From NCBI RefSeq assembly GCF_000425725.1, contig NZ_KE384440.1, forward strand, positions 467,356-531,355: a stretch of DNA of 64,000 nt, read 5' to 3'. A program made the translations under genes and the position numbers. Positions 38,981-48,458 of this stretch are shown here, piece after piece. Source of the stretch: Halomonas halocynthiae DSM 14573 (lineage in GTDB: Bacteria > Pseudomonadota > Gammaproteobacteria > Pseudomonadales > Halomonadaceae). Each line of letters begins with the position of its first letter. Positions within the stretch are counted from its first letter, which is position 1. The notes beneath the pieces were generated by a model. That model made no database searches, was not told the DNA's origin, and saw only the letters and a list, made by a program, of their open reading frames with translations.

Positions 38981-39401
38981 GCTCGTTTTGCTCGCTTTGT
39001 GGTGCTTGTCCGTTTTGCCTGTGCGGTATTATGTCAAGCCTTTCTGCGCCTCTGTGATGACAAAATTGTGCGTTTTTGTGCTTGACTTGTCCACTTTTTC
39101 TCCTCTGCCTGTTTATTGTGTGAATAAACCGTCCCTTGGCCCTTGTGGTTACGGCGCTCTTTTATTTGTTCATAAAAATCAATAAGTTATGCTAGGTCAA
39201 AAAACAACCAATCTAAGGCAGGCCCGCTAGATACGGTGGCTTGCGGGTCATTTTAAATGCTTTTCAACAGGTTTATGCACAGAATGTGTGGAAAAGATTT
39301 TTCGCTGCTGGCACAAGGCGTTGGTGGCTGTGGGTGAGCCCTGTGCAAGCAGGGTGATTCTCGCCGTTACGCCGTCTTTGGGGCTGTTAGTGGCGTGGTG
39401 C
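38981..39401. other. 420-bp non-coding stretch with DnaA-box-like sites
   Basis: AT-rich, no convincing gene. Three 9-mers match or nearly match the DnaA box TTATNCACA: TTATTCACA on the minus strand (39119-39127), TTATGCACA on the plus strand (39273-39281), and TTTTCCACA on the minus strand (39287-39295, one mismatch). The last two face each other 5 bp apart. The surroundings (tRNAs, gltX, a dehydrogenase) are not those of oriC, so this may be a DnaA-titration or modulation site, or chance. Confidence 0.35.
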
Positions 39402-40280
39402 TCAAGGGGTTAGGCGCTTGCGTAATGATGACGTGTCCCAGCGCCCACCGCCCATAGCCTGAATATCGGCGTAAAACTGGTCTACCAAGGCTGTAATAGG
39501 GAGGCTGGCGCCGAGCTTTCGCGCTTGCTCTAGACAGATTCCGAGATCTTTACGCATCCAGTCTACGGCAAAGCCATGATCATAGCTGTCGGCAATCATT
39601 GTGCTGTGGCGATTTTCCATCTGCCAAGAGCCGGCAGCGCCTTGGGAAATGACGTCAATGACTCGCTGCTGGTCGAGCTCGGCGAGCTCTGCAAAGTGTA
39701 GTCCTTCAGAAAGGGCTTGTATCAAGCCGCCAATACAGATCTGGTTAACCATTTTGGTCAGCTGGCCACTGCCGGCAGGTCCCATCAGGGTGACGGCGCG
39801 CGCGTAGTGTTGCAGTACCGGTTCAGCGCGTCGAAAATCGTTGTCGTCACCGCCGCACATAATGGTCAGTGCGCCATTTTCTGCGCCTTGCTGGCCGCCC
39901 GAAACAGGGGCGTCGAGAAAGCCTACGCTATGCTCACGGCATGCGCTATCAAGTGCTTTGGCGAGTTCGCCGGATGCGGTGGTGTGGTCAATCAGCAGGC
40001 TGTCTTTGGACATGCCATGCAGGGCGCCATTAGGGCAGGTTGTCACTTGGCGAACGTCATCATCATTGCCGACGCAAATGAGTACCAGGTCGGCTCCCTC
40101 GGCGGCTTCGCGTGGTGTGAGGTGGTGGCTTCCCTCAAATTCTTTGGCCCAATGTATGGCTTTGTCAGTGGTGCGATTATAGACGCGTACGTTGAATCCA
40201 GCGCGAGCAAGGTGACCTGCCATGGGGTAGCCCATGACGCCAAGGCCGATAAAAGCGATGGTGGAAATTGTTTGCCTCAT
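39402..40280 (-). CDS. Beta-hydroxyacid dehydrogenase (GarR/HIBADH family)
   Basis: NAD(P)-dependent dehydrogenase of 292 residues. The Rossmann start IAFIGLGVMGYPMAGHLARAG is the family signature. LDAPVSGGQQGAENG is the substrate loop and GSGQLTKMVNQICIGGLIQA carries the catalytic lysine. The family includes tartronate semialdehyde reductase and 3-hydroxyisobutyrate dehydrogenase; sequence alone does not decide which. It sits alone between the tRNA region and gltA, both on the minus strand, and no glyoxylate or valine genes are adjacent. Confidence 0.85.
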   Translation of the reverse strand: MRQTISTIAFIGLGVMGYPMAGHLARAGFNVRVYNRTTDKAIHWAKEFEGSHHLTPREAAEGADLVLICVGNDDDVRQVTTCPNGALHGMSKDSLLIDHTTASGELAKALDSACREHSVGFLDAPVSGGQQGAENGALTIMCGGDDNDFRRAEPVLQHYARAVTLMGPAGSGQLTKMVNQICIGGLIQALSEGLHFAELAELDQQRVIDVISQGAAGSWQMENRHSTMIADSYDHGFAVDWMRKDLGICLEQARKLGASLPITALVDQFYADIQAMGGGRWDTSSLRKRLTP

Positions 40281-40340
40281 TAGTGCTTCTCCTGGGTGTT
40301 GGGCTCATGGGGGCAAAGTGAGCTGTGTGCAGATATAAGA

Positions 40341-40361
40341 AAGGCCGCACTGGGCGGCCTT
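40341..40361 (-). terminator. Terminator of gltA
   Basis: Stem AAGGCCGC / GCGGCCTT with a 5-nt loop, 51 bp after the gltA stop. The minus-strand tail (TCTTAT) is only moderately T-rich. Confidence 0.65.
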
Positions 40362-40411
40362 GAGTTAAGGGGTGCTGCTGCTTAATAAGCGGGTAGTTTA
40401 TGAGTGTCCGC

Positions 40412-41698
40412 TTACTTTGTAGGGTAGTCGCGCTTCGTATGCCCAGTATAGAGCTGGCGAGGGCGGTTGATCTTGTAGCTATCGCTGAGCATTTCGTTCC
40501 AGTGAGAGATCCACCCGATGGTACGTGCTACGGCAAAAATTACCGTAAACATGTTGGTGGGAATGCCCATGGCTTTCAGGATGATGCCAGAATAGAAATC
40601 TACGTTGGGGTAAAGCTGGCGCTCGATGAAGTACTCGTCTTCTAGGGCGATCTGTTCGAGGCGCTTGGCGATTCTGAGCTGAGGATCATCGGCTCTACCC
40701 AGCTGAGCCAGAACTTCGTCGGTAGTTTCTTTCATCACTTTGGCGCGGGGGTCGAAATTGCGATAAACCCTGTGCCCGAAGCCCATCAGCTTGAAGTTAT
40801 CGTCTTTGTCTTTGGCTTTGTTGATAAAGCGCTGAATGTTTTCTTCAGAGTCATCGCCAATCTCGTCAAGCATGGCCAATACGGCTTCGTTAGCGCCGCC
40901 GTGAGCCGGCCCCCAGAGGGCGGCAATGCCCGCGCTGATGCAGGCGAATGGGTTGGCTCCAGTAGAGCCTGCTAAGCGAACAGTCGACGTTGAAGCGTTT
41001 TGTTCGTGGTCGGCATGGAGCATGAAGATGCGGTCCATGGCTTTGGCAAATACGGGGTTAACTTCGTATCTTTCGCAGGGCGTGCTGAACATCATGTGCA
41101 GGAAGTTCTCTGCATAGCCCAAGTCGTTACGTGGGCAGCGGAAAGGCTGGCCGACGTTGTACTTGTAGGACATTGCCGCGATGGTGGGCATTTTGGCAAT
41201 CAGGCGAATTGCGCTGATTTCGCGGTCTTCAGGCTGAGTGATGTCCATGTGATCGTGGTAGAAGGCTGCCAGGCCACCGACGACACCGCATAGGATCGAC
41301 ATTGGGTGGGCGTCGCGCCGGAAGCCCTTGAAGAAATTGTTGATCTGGTCATGGACCATGGTGTGGTTGGTAATACGGCTTTCGAAATCTGTGTATTGTT
41401 CGTCATTAGGCAGCTCACCGAACAGCAGTAGATAGCACAGTTCAACATAGTTTGAGCTTTCGGCCAGCTGGTCGATGGGGTAGCCGCGATGTAGCAGCAT
41501 GCCTTGTTCGCCATCGATATAGGTGATAGCGGACTGGCAGGAAGAGGTCGCCATGAAGCCGGGGTCGTAGGTAAAGATCCCTTGGCCGACCAGATCGCGG
41601 ACGTCGACAACGTCAGGACCCATGCTGCCGGAGTAGACGGGCAGCTCGATTGCTTTGTCCAGACCATCTACAGTCAGCGTTGCTTTTCTGTCAGCCAT
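40412..41698 (-). CDS. gltA: Citrate synthase
   Basis: Condenses oxaloacetate and acetyl-CoA at the entry of the TCA cycle. The 428 residues match the hexameric type II enzyme of gammaproteobacteria, with the N-terminal beta domain ([19 protein letters not shown]). Catalytic residues are His in [10 protein letters not shown], His in [15 protein letters not shown], and the late Asp in [20 protein letters not shown] precedes the start. It is divergent from sdhCDAB across 449 bp that hold good promoters for both directions. Confidence 0.97.
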   Translation of the reverse strand: MADRKATLTVDGLDKAIELPVYSGSMGPDVVDVRDLVGQGIFTYDPGFMATSSCQSAITYIDGEQGMLLHRGYPIDQLAESSNYVELCYLLLFGELPNDEQYTDFESRITNHTMVHDQINNFFKGFRRDAHPMSILCGVVGGLAAFYHDHMDITQPEDREISAIRLIAKMPTIAAMSYKYNVGQPFRCPRNDLGYAENFLHMMFSTPCERYEVNPVFAKAMDRIFMLHADHEQNASTSTVRLAGSTGANPFACISAGIAALWGPAHGGANEAVLAMLDEIGDDSEENIQRFINKAKDKDDNFKLMGFGHRVYRNFDPRAKVMKETTDEVLAQLGRADDPQLRIAKRLEQIALEDEYFIERQLYPNVDFYSGIILKAMGIPTNMFTVIFAVARTIGWISHWNEMLSDSYKINRPRQLYTGHTKRDYPTK

Positions 41699-41776
41699 GG
41701 CTGGCCTCCTCTCGAGTGGATTGTATGGTGATATGTTGCTGTTTAATTTAATTTGTTACCAAAAAAAGACCTGCTC

Positions 41777-41804
41777 ACTATAAAACGGTATGACTAATTG
41801 TCAA
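41777..41804 (-). promoter_or_regulatory. Sigma-70 promoter of gltA
   Basis: On the minus strand TTGACA (41799-41804), a 16-bp spacer and TATAGT (41777-41782), about 80 bp before the gltA start. Confidence 0.8.
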
Positions 41805-41999
41805 TTCTCTTTACGCAGGTGCAGCAAAGTTGAGCCGCTCTCTGTAACGGGTTGTTATCCGCCAATATGGTGCTCTGCATCATCATAGGCCTAGTAATAC
41901 GGGCGGTTGACGGGTTTTGCCAGACTGTCGGTGTTTGCAAATGTCGTCAAGGAAAAGGAGCAGGCTTTCCACCATGGTCGAGGATTGGCGGGTCGCCAT

Positions 42000-42028
42000 T
42001 TGTCATGCTGGGTGCATGACCTTATAAT
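42000..42028 (+). promoter_or_regulatory. Sigma-70 promoter of the sdh-suc operon
   Basis: TTGTCA (42000-42005), a 17-bp spacer and a perfect TATAAT (42023-42028). The leader to sdhC would be about 110 nt. Apart from this and the gltA promoter I see no other feature in the 449-bp gap. Confidence 0.8.
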
Positions 42029-42147
42029 CTGCTGTCGCGACTGGCAGGAATTGGCAGCATTGGCTGCTAAAGCAATCGTTGTCTTTTCCACAAACCACCG
42101 CCCGTGTCACGCTCGCCTGAGCGTTCTTGTACGCGGGCCAAGAGAGT

Positions 42148-42537
42148 GTGAACAACGCCGTGAATAGCAAACGACCCGTAAATCTGGATTTAAGCACGAT
42201 ACACTTCCCGCTTCCCGCCTTGACGTCAATAGTGCATCGCATTACTGGCGTTATTCTGTTTGTTGGCCTCATCTTCGCTTTTTGGGCTCTCGACGCTTCC
42301 TTGTCGTCGCCAGAAGGGTTTGAGGCTGTGCGCGACACCTTGGCACATAATTTTCTGGCAAAGCTGATTGCCTGGGGATTGCTGTCAGCGCTGGGATATC
42401 ACTTTGTGGCAGGCATCAAGCACTTGGTTATGGATGCTGACATTGGTGTGACCCTGGAGGGTGGCGTCAAAAAAGCACAGATCACTATCGTATTGAGCGC
42501 ATTGTTGATCGTTCTGGCAGGAGTCTGGGTATGGTAA
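42148..42537 (+). CDS. sdhC: Succinate dehydrogenase cytochrome b556 subunit
   Basis: Membrane anchor of complex II that carries half of the haem and quinone site. I chose GTG 42148, giving NNAVNSKRPVNLDLSTIHFP, which matches Pseudomonas-type SdhC; GTG 42160 and TTG 42127 are alternatives and no strong ribosome site decides. Three membrane segments are visible. SIVHRITGV has the quinone-site Ser/Arg and the haem-ligand His is in LGYHFVAGIKHLVMD. The 3' end overlaps sdhD by 7 bp. Confidence 0.93.
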   Translation: MNNAVNSKRPVNLDLSTIHFPLPALTSIVHRITGVILFVGLIFAFWALDASLSSPEGFEAVRDTLAHNFLAKLIAWGLLSALGYHFVAGIKHLVMDADIGVTLEGGVKKAQITIVLSALLIVLAGVWVW

Positions 42538-42878
42538 CCAATATTACGAACCTCGGGCGTAGCGGTGTGTCCGACTGGTTGATTCAGCGTGTTTCAGCGG
42601 TAGTTATGGCCCTGTACACCCTGTTTATTGTGGGCTTTCTGCTGTTTAGCTCTGACCTGGACTACGCCACTTGGAGCGGCCTGTTCGCCCAGACCTGGAT
42701 GCGTATTTTCTCGCTGCTGGCTTTCGTGTCGATAGCTGCGCACGCCTGGGTTGGTCTGTGGACAGTCACTACGGATTATATTAAGCCGGCAGGGATTCGT
42801 ATCGCAGCCCAGTCCATCATCATCCTGGCCAATTTTGTGTTCTTGGTCTGGGGCATTCAAGTCGTGTGGGGAGCCTGA
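42531..42878 (+). CDS. sdhD: Succinate dehydrogenase membrane anchor subunit
   Basis: 115 residues with three membrane segments. GVSDWLIQRVSAVVMALYTL is the usual N-terminal block and AAHAWVGLWTVTTDYIKP carries the second haem ligand and the quinone-site Tyr/Asp. It overlaps sdhC and ends 3 bp before sdhA. Confidence 0.94.
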   Translation: MVTNITNLGRSGVSDWLIQRVSAVVMALYTLFIVGFLLFSSDLDYATWSGLFAQTWMRIFSLLAFVSIAAHAWVGLWTVTTDYIKPAGIRIAAQSIIILANFVFLVWGIQVVWGA

Positions 42879-42881
42879 TAC

Positions 42882-44654
42882 ATGTCCAATATGCGTAGTC
42901 TATCCTTTGACGCCATTATTATTGGTGGTGGCGGTGCCGGTTTGCGAGCTGGCTTGGAGTTGGCCAAGTCTGGCAAGAACACGGCCGTGCTTTCCAAGGT
43001 CTTTCCGACGCGTTCGCACACAGTATCTGCCCAGGGCGGTATTACCTGTGCCATTGCTTCTGCTGATCCCAATGATGATTGGCGTTGGCACATGTATGAC
43101 ACGGTTAAAGGCAGCGATTATATCGCTGACCAGGACGCGGCAGAATATCTGTGTACCGAAGGCCCTAAAGCGGTTTTTGAGCTTGAGCACATGGGGCTGC
43201 CATTTTCACGCTTTGATAATGGCCGTATTTATCAGCGCCCGTTTGGTGGTCAGTCGAAGAATTTTGGTGAGGGTGGTCAGGCAGCCCGTACCTGCGCGGC
43301 AGCTGACCGTACGGGCCACGCGCTGCTACATACGCTTTACCAGAACAATTTGAAGCACAACACGACCTTCTTGAACGAATGGTATGTTGTGGATTTGGTC
43401 AAAAATGCTAACGGCGATGTCGTGGGTTGTATTGCCATGGATATCGAGACGGGTGAAGTGGCCCACATTGAGTCCAAGGCAACTGTTCTGGCTACTGGTG
43501 GTGCCGGACGTATCTATGCGTCAACTACCAATGCGTTGATCAATACGGGTGACGGTGTTGGCATGGCGTTACGCGCCGGCTTCCCGATGCAAGATATGGA
43601 AATGTGGCAGTTCCACCCAACCGGTATTTATGGTGCGGGCACTCTGGTGACGGAAGGTTGCCGAGGTGAGGGTGGCTATCTGATTAATAAAGATGGCGAG
43701 CGTTTCATGGAACGCTACGCACCGAATGCCAAAGATCTGGCCAGCCGTGATGTGGTAGCCCGTTCCATGGTCATGGAAATTCTTGAAGGCCGCGGTGCTG
43801 GCGAAGATGGCGATCACGTGTTTCTCAAGCTGGATCATTTGGGCGAGGAAGTGCTTGGTAAGCGTCTGCCGGGTATCGTTGAGCTGTCCAAGACCTTTGC
43901 GCATGTTGACCCGGCCAAAGAGCCCATTCCTGTCGTGCCGACCTGCCATTACATGATGGGTGGTGTGCCGACCAATATTCATGGCCAGGCCATCATGCCT
44001 GATGCTGAAGGCAACGATCATATCGTTAACGGCCTTTTTGCCGTGGGTGAAGTGGCGTGTGTCTCGGTGCATGGCGCCAACCGCCTGGGCGGTAACTCGC
44101 TGCTGGACTTGGTGGTATTTGGTCGTTCGGCAGGTATGTTTATCGATAACGCCCTTAATGCGGGTATCGACTATCTTGCGGCTAGTCAGTCTGATGTTGA
44201 AGCCGCCATGGCGCGCATCAACCGCTGGAATGAGTCGGAAGAGGGTGAGACGGTCCCTGAGCTTAAGCGAGAGCTGCAGCAGATCATGCAGAATGACTTC
44301 GGTGTTTTCCGGAAGGAAGAAAACATGGAAGAGGGCGTGAAAAAGCTTGCTGAGTTGCGCGGGCGTATCGCCAAGGGCTACTTGCCGGATAAATCAGCTG
44401 TTTTCAATACGGCACGTGTCGAAGCGCTGGAGCTCGACAACATGATGGAAGTCGCTGAGGCAACCGCCATTTCTGCCCTGAATCGCAAGGAAAGTCGCGG
44501 CGCTCATTCGCGCTATGATTTTCCGGACCGTGATGACGTCAACTGGCTCAAGCACTCGGTATATTTTCCTGTTGAGAAGACACTCGGTAAGCGCGATGTC
44601 AATTTTGCGCCCAAGACTGTCGATATGTTTGAGCCAAAAATTCGCACCTACTAA
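42882..44654 (+). CDS. sdhA: Succinate dehydrogenase flavoprotein subunit
   Basis: Catalytic subunit that oxidises succinate to fumarate, 590 residues. FAD-binding starts at [15 protein letters not shown], and His46 in [11 protein letters not shown] is the covalent FAD attachment site. [12 protein letters not shown] and the Arg in [14 protein letters not shown] shape the active site. The length equals that of E. coli SdhA to within a few residues. Confidence 0.97.
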   Translation: MSNMRSLSFDAIIIGGGGAGLRAGLELAKSGKNTAVLSKVFPTRSHTVSAQGGITCAIASADPNDDWRWHMYDTVKGSDYIADQDAAEYLCTEGPKAVFELEHMGLPFSRFDNGRIYQRPFGGQSKNFGEGGQAARTCAAADRTGHALLHTLYQNNLKHNTTFLNEWYVVDLVKNANGDVVGCIAMDIETGEVAHIESKATVLATGGAGRIYASTTNALINTGDGVGMALRAGFPMQDMEMWQFHPTGIYGAGTLVTEGCRGEGGYLINKDGERFMERYAPNAKDLASRDVVARSMVMEILEGRGAGEDGDHVFLKLDHLGEEVLGKRLPGIVELSKTFAHVDPAKEPIPVVPTCHYMMGGVPTNIHGQAIMPDAEGNDHIVNGLFAVGEVACVSVHGANRLGGNSLLDLVVFGRSAGMFIDNALNAGIDYLAASQSDVEAAMARINRWNESEEGETVPELKRELQQIMQNDFGVFRKEENMEEGVKKLAELRGRIAKGYLPDKSAVFNTARVEALELDNMMEVAEATAISALNRKESRGAHSRYDFPDRDDVNWLKHSVYFPVEKTLGKRDVNFAPKTVDMFEPKIRTY

Positions 44655-44665
44655 GGGGAGTCACG

Positions 44666-45376
44666 ATGTCCAATCTTCAGGTATCCCTGTACCGCTATAA
44701 TCCGGAAACTGACTCTGCGCCGCACATGGAAGAGTTCGAGGTCGATACTCAGGGGCGCGACCTCATGGTGCTGGATGTGCTGCACATGGTGAAAGAGCAA
44801 GATAACAGCTTGGCGTTTCGTCGCAGCTGCCGTGAAGGTGTTTGCGGCTCTGATGGCATGAATATGAATGGTAAGAACGGGCTGGCCTGTATTACGCCAC
44901 TGTCTGACGTGGTTAAGGGCGGTAAGCTGGTTCTGCGTCCCCTGCCTGGATTGCCAGTCATTCGTGACCTGGTAATTGATATGGGGCTGTTCTACAAGCA
45001 GTACGAGCGTATTCAGCCGTACTTGCAAAATAGCACCCAGCCGCCAAGCATTGAGCGCCTGCAGTCACCTGAAGAGCGCGACAAGCTCGATGGCCTGTAT
45101 GAGTGTATTCTGTGCGCTTGCTGCTCGACATCCTGCCCGTCGTTCTGGTGGAACCCGGATAAGTTTGTTGGTCCGGCAGGACTGCTGCAGTCATACCGCT
45201 TTTTGGCAGACTCGCGTGACACAGCAACCCACGAGCGGTTGTCAGAGCTTGATGATCCGTTCTCGGTGTTTCGCTGCCGTGGCATCATGAATTGCGTGGC
45301 TGTATGCCCCAAGGGACTCAACCCGACACGCGCAATTGGTAAAATTCGTGACATGCTACTGGCTGATGCCACTTAA
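44666..45376 (+). CDS. sdhB: Succinate dehydrogenase iron-sulfur subunit
   Basis: Electron-transfer subunit, 236 residues. The 2Fe-2S ligands are in CREGVCGSDGMN with a later Cys (GLAC), the 4Fe-4S set in CILCACCSTSCP, and the 3Fe-4S set in CRGIMNCVAVCPKGLNP. A strong GGGGAG site precedes ATG 44666. A hairpin that may partly terminate transcription lies 84 bp downstream, before sucA. Confidence 0.97.
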   Translation: MSNLQVSLYRYNPETDSAPHMEEFEVDTQGRDLMVLDVLHMVKEQDNSLAFRRSCREGVCGSDGMNMNGKNGLACITPLSDVVKGGKLVLRPLPGLPVIRDLVIDMGLFYKQYERIQPYLQNSTQPPSIERLQSPEERDKLDGLYECILCACCSTSCPSFWWNPDKFVGPAGLLQSYRFLADSRDTATHERLSELDDPFSVFRCRGIMNCVAVCPKGLNPTRAIGKIRDMLLADAT

Positions 45377-45459
45377 ATCGTGGGCAAGAGATTGTTATGA
45401 TGGTCACAGGCGCTGGTCTGTGACCTCATGTCGCAGTCTTGATCCATGAGATCATGCCG

Positions 45460-45484
45460 AGCCGGTGCTGATGGCACCGGCTTT
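45460..45484 (+). terminator. Weak terminator or attenuator between sdhB and sucA
   Basis: Stem AGCCGGTGC / GCACCGGCT with a 5-nt loop and only a short T run after it. Its position suggests partial termination that lowers suc relative to sdh transcripts; this is inference. Confidence 0.5.
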
Positions 45485-45585
45485 GATCGTTAAAGCAGTG
45501 CAAGGAAGGTGTTCTAACACCGCCCAGGCCGTTGGCATTTAGACTGCATGCCGACACCACCCACTGAGTGCAGGGTGATTGAAAG

Positions 45586-48420
45586 ATGCAAGAAGGCATA
45601 ATGGAGTTAATGTTGCGTTCTTCCCACGTTAGCGGGGCCAATGCCCACTATGTGGAAGCGCTTTTTGAGCAGTATCTTGAGGAACCCTCCGCCGTTCCCG
45701 ACGAGTGGCGTCAGTACTTTGATCAATTACCCCGACCAGAAGATGGATCGGGTGGCGATGTACCTCTTTCCCCAACGCGTGAACAGTTTTACCAGCTGGG
45801 CCAGCAGCGACGTGCAGCGATGGTTTCAGCGCCTGTCGGTAGCGATGAAAGCAAAAAGCAGGTCAAAGTTCTTCAGCTGATCAACGCTTACCGTTTCCGT
45901 GGACACCAGAAGGCAGATATCGACCCTCTGGACTTACGGGCTCCTAAGCCGGTGCCAGACCTGGATCTATCCTTCCACCAGTTGTCCAAGGATGACTTGG
46001 ATACTGAGTTTCAGACTGGGTCTTTTTTTCTGGGTGTTGACAAAGCACCACTGAAAGACATTGTTGAAGCGCTAGAGCAAACGTACTGTCGCAGCATTGG
46101 CTGTGAATTTATGCATATTGTTGATACCGAAGAAAAGCGCTGGCTGCAGCAGCGCTTTGAGTCGGTGCGCTCGCAGCCAAAGTTCAGTAATGAAGTGCGG
46201 GAGCATGTGCTGGAGCGTTTAACGGCAGCTGAAGGGCTGGAAAATTACCTGGCTTCTAAGTATCCGGGTACCAAGCGCTTCGGGCTTGAAGGTGGTGAGT
46301 CCTTCATTCCGATGATGGACGAGCTAATTCAGCGTGCTGGTGGCTATGGCACCAAAGAAGTCGTTATTGGTATGGCGCACCGCGGCCGCCTTAATATGCT
46401 GATTAATATTCTTGGCAAGAACCCATCTGAGCTAATCGATGAGTTCGACGGCAAGCGCTTGGTCAAGCATGGCTCGGGTGACGTTAAGTACCATCAGGGG
46501 TTCAGTTCCAATGTCATGACCCAAGGGGGGGAGGTGCACCTTGCGCTGTCCTTTAACCCCTCACACCTTGAAATTGTTGCTCCTGTGGTCGTGGGTTCAG
46601 TGCGCGCTCGTCAAGATCGCCGCAGCGATCCTGATGGCGGCAAGGTGTTGGCGATCAATGTGCATGGCGACGCAGCGTTTGCTGGGCAAGGCGTGGTCAT
46701 GGAGACATTCCAGATGTCTCTGACTCGAGCCTATGGCACGGGTGGTACGGTTCATATCGTGATCAATAACCAGGTGGGTTTTACGACATCAAACCCGCTG
46801 GATGCCCGTTCCACCGAGTACTGCACTGACATTGCCAAGATGGTTCAGGCGCCGATCCTGCACGTTAACGGGGATGACCCTGACGCGGTACTGCATGCGA
46901 CTCAAGTGGCGCTGGATTATCGCCAGCAGTTCAAGAAAGACGTGGTGATTGATCTGGTTTGCTATCGTCGTCGCGGCCATAACGAAGCTGATGAGCCATC
47001 CGGCACTCAGCCGATGATGTATCGCAAGATCAAAGATCATCCGTCGTCGCGCACGCTGTATGTTGAACGCTTGGTCAAGCAGGGGCTGCTGTCAAGTGAC
47101 GATGCTAAAGCGATGATGGAAACGTACCGTGAAGACCTGATGGCAGGTAATCACGTGGCGAATGCTTTGGTGAAAAAGCCGAACGAAGGGCTGTTTGTTG
47201 ATTGGAAACCGTACCTGGGCCATGAATGGACCGGTGATACGGATACCAGCTTTGACATCAAGCGCCTTCAGTATTTGGCTGACCGCATGTGTCGCGTGCC
47301 TGACGGGATTGAAGTGCAGCGCCAGGTCGCCAAGATTTACGACGACCGTCGCAAGATGACGGCGGGCGGTATGGCGATTAACTGGGGTTATGCGGAAACC
47401 CTGGCCTATGCCACTTTGCTGGACCAGGGGCACCCTGTGCGTCTGACGGGACAAGACGTTGGGCGAGGAACGTTCTCGCATCGCCATGCGGTGATTCATA
47501 ACCAGAAAGATGGCACGACCTATGTGCCGCTGCAGAACATAAATGAAAGCCAGCCACCGTTCGTCATTCATGACTCTTTCCTCTCGGAAGAAGCCGTGTT
47601 GGCGTTTGAGTATGGTTACTCCACTACGTCGCCTAACTATCTGGTGATCTGGGAAGCCCAGTTCGGGGACTTCTTCAACGGCGCTCAAGTGATGGTGGAT
47701 CAATTCATTTCGTCGGGTGAAACCAAGTGGGAGCGTTTGTGTGGTCTGACCATGCTGCTGCCGCATGGTTACGAAGGCCAAGGGCCTGAGCACTCTTCTG
47801 CGCGCCTGGAGCGTTTCTTGCAACTGTGTGCTGAGCACAACATGCAGGTTTGTGTACCCACGACGCCCGCACAGATTTTCCATCTGTTACGTCGGCAGGT
47901 TATCCGCAAGTTAAGAAAGCCTCTAGTCGTGATGTCACCCAAGAGCCTGCTGCGTCACAGGGATGCGATTTCCAGCCTGGATGAGTTGGCCGAAGGCCGC
48001 TTCCAGATGGTTTTGGCTGATCAGGGAGAGCGCGACAAGGCCAACGTGGAGCGAGTTATCCTGTGTGCCGGCAAGGTCTATTATGACCTGGCGAGTTGGC
48101 GTGAAGAAAACAGCCGTGACGATGTCGCTATTGTGCGCCTTGAGCAGCTGTATCCCTTCCCAGCCGATGAGCTTTTTGAGGCGATCAAGGATTACACGAA
48201 TATCCAGGATGTTGTGTGGTGTCAGGAAGAGCCACTTAACCAGGGGGCGTGGTATCCCAGCCAGCATCATATGCGCAATGGTGTTGAACGGTTGAAGGCC
48301 GGACTGGGCGGTAAGCTTAAGTTTGCCGGACGACCTGCGTCGGCAGCTCCCGCTTCGGGCTACATGTCCGTACACACTGAACAGCAGCGCCAATTGGTGG
48401 AAGACGCCTTTAATCTGTAA
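45586..48420 (+). CDS. sucA: 2-oxoglutarate dehydrogenase E1
   Basis: Thiamine-diphosphate decarboxylase component, 944 residues. It begins MQEGIMELMLRSSHVSGANA and VEALFEQYLEEPSAVPDEWR, which is the E2-binding N-terminal arm. Active-site segments include GMAHRGRLNMLINILGK, the ThDP/Mg loop around GDAAFAGQGVVMET, NNQVGFTTSNP, and the C-terminal VWCQEEPLNQGAW. The length and block order match E. coli SucA. Confidence 0.96.
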   Translation: MQEGIMELMLRSSHVSGANAHYVEALFEQYLEEPSAVPDEWRQYFDQLPRPEDGSGGDVPLSPTREQFYQLGQQRRAAMVSAPVGSDESKKQVKVLQLINAYRFRGHQKADIDPLDLRAPKPVPDLDLSFHQLSKDDLDTEFQTGSFFLGVDKAPLKDIVEALEQTYCRSIGCEFMHIVDTEEKRWLQQRFESVRSQPKFSNEVREHVLERLTAAEGLENYLASKYPGTKRFGLEGGESFIPMMDELIQRAGGYGTKEVVIGMAHRGRLNMLINILGKNPSELIDEFDGKRLVKHGSGDVKYHQGFSSNVMTQGGEVHLALSFNPSHLEIVAPVVVGSVRARQDRRSDPDGGKVLAINVHGDAAFAGQGVVMETFQMSLTRAYGTGGTVHIVINNQVGFTTSNPLDARSTEYCTDIAKMVQAPILHVNGDDPDAVLHATQVALDYRQQFKKDVVIDLVCYRRRGHNEADEPSGTQPMMYRKIKDHPSSRTLYVERLVKQGLLSSDDAKAMMETYREDLMAGNHVANALVKKPNEGLFVDWKPYLGHEWTGDTDTSFDIKRLQYLADRMCRVPDGIEVQRQVAKIYDDRRKMTAGGMAINWGYAETLAYATLLDQGHPVRLTGQDVGRGTFSHRHAVIHNQKDGTTYVPLQNINESQPPFVIHDSFLSEEAVLAFEYGYSTTSPNYLVIWEAQFGDFFNGAQVMVDQFISSGETKWERLCGLTMLLPHGYEGQGPEHSSARLERFLQLCAEHNMQVCVPTTPAQIFHLLRRQVIRKLRKPLVVMSPKSLLRHRDAISSLDELAEGRFQMVLADQGERDKANVERVILCAGKVYYDLASWREENSRDDVAIVRLEQLYPFPADELFEAIKDYTNIQDVVWCQEEPLNQGAWYPSQHHMRNGVERLKAGLGGKLKFAGRPASAAPASGYMSVHTEQQRQLVEDAFNL

Positions 48421-48458
48421 GGCGCTCACCAGGATGAGAGACGAGACAAGGATATAAA

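Noticed and set aside
38964..39185. 73-codon frame after tRNA-Glu
   Set aside because: It begins inside the terminator, has an unusual residue mix and no ribosome site.
38981..39401. Chromosomal origin, suggested by DnaA-box-like sites
   Set aside because: No dnaA, dnaN, gidA or AT-rich 13-mer array nearby; only two boxes match consensus.
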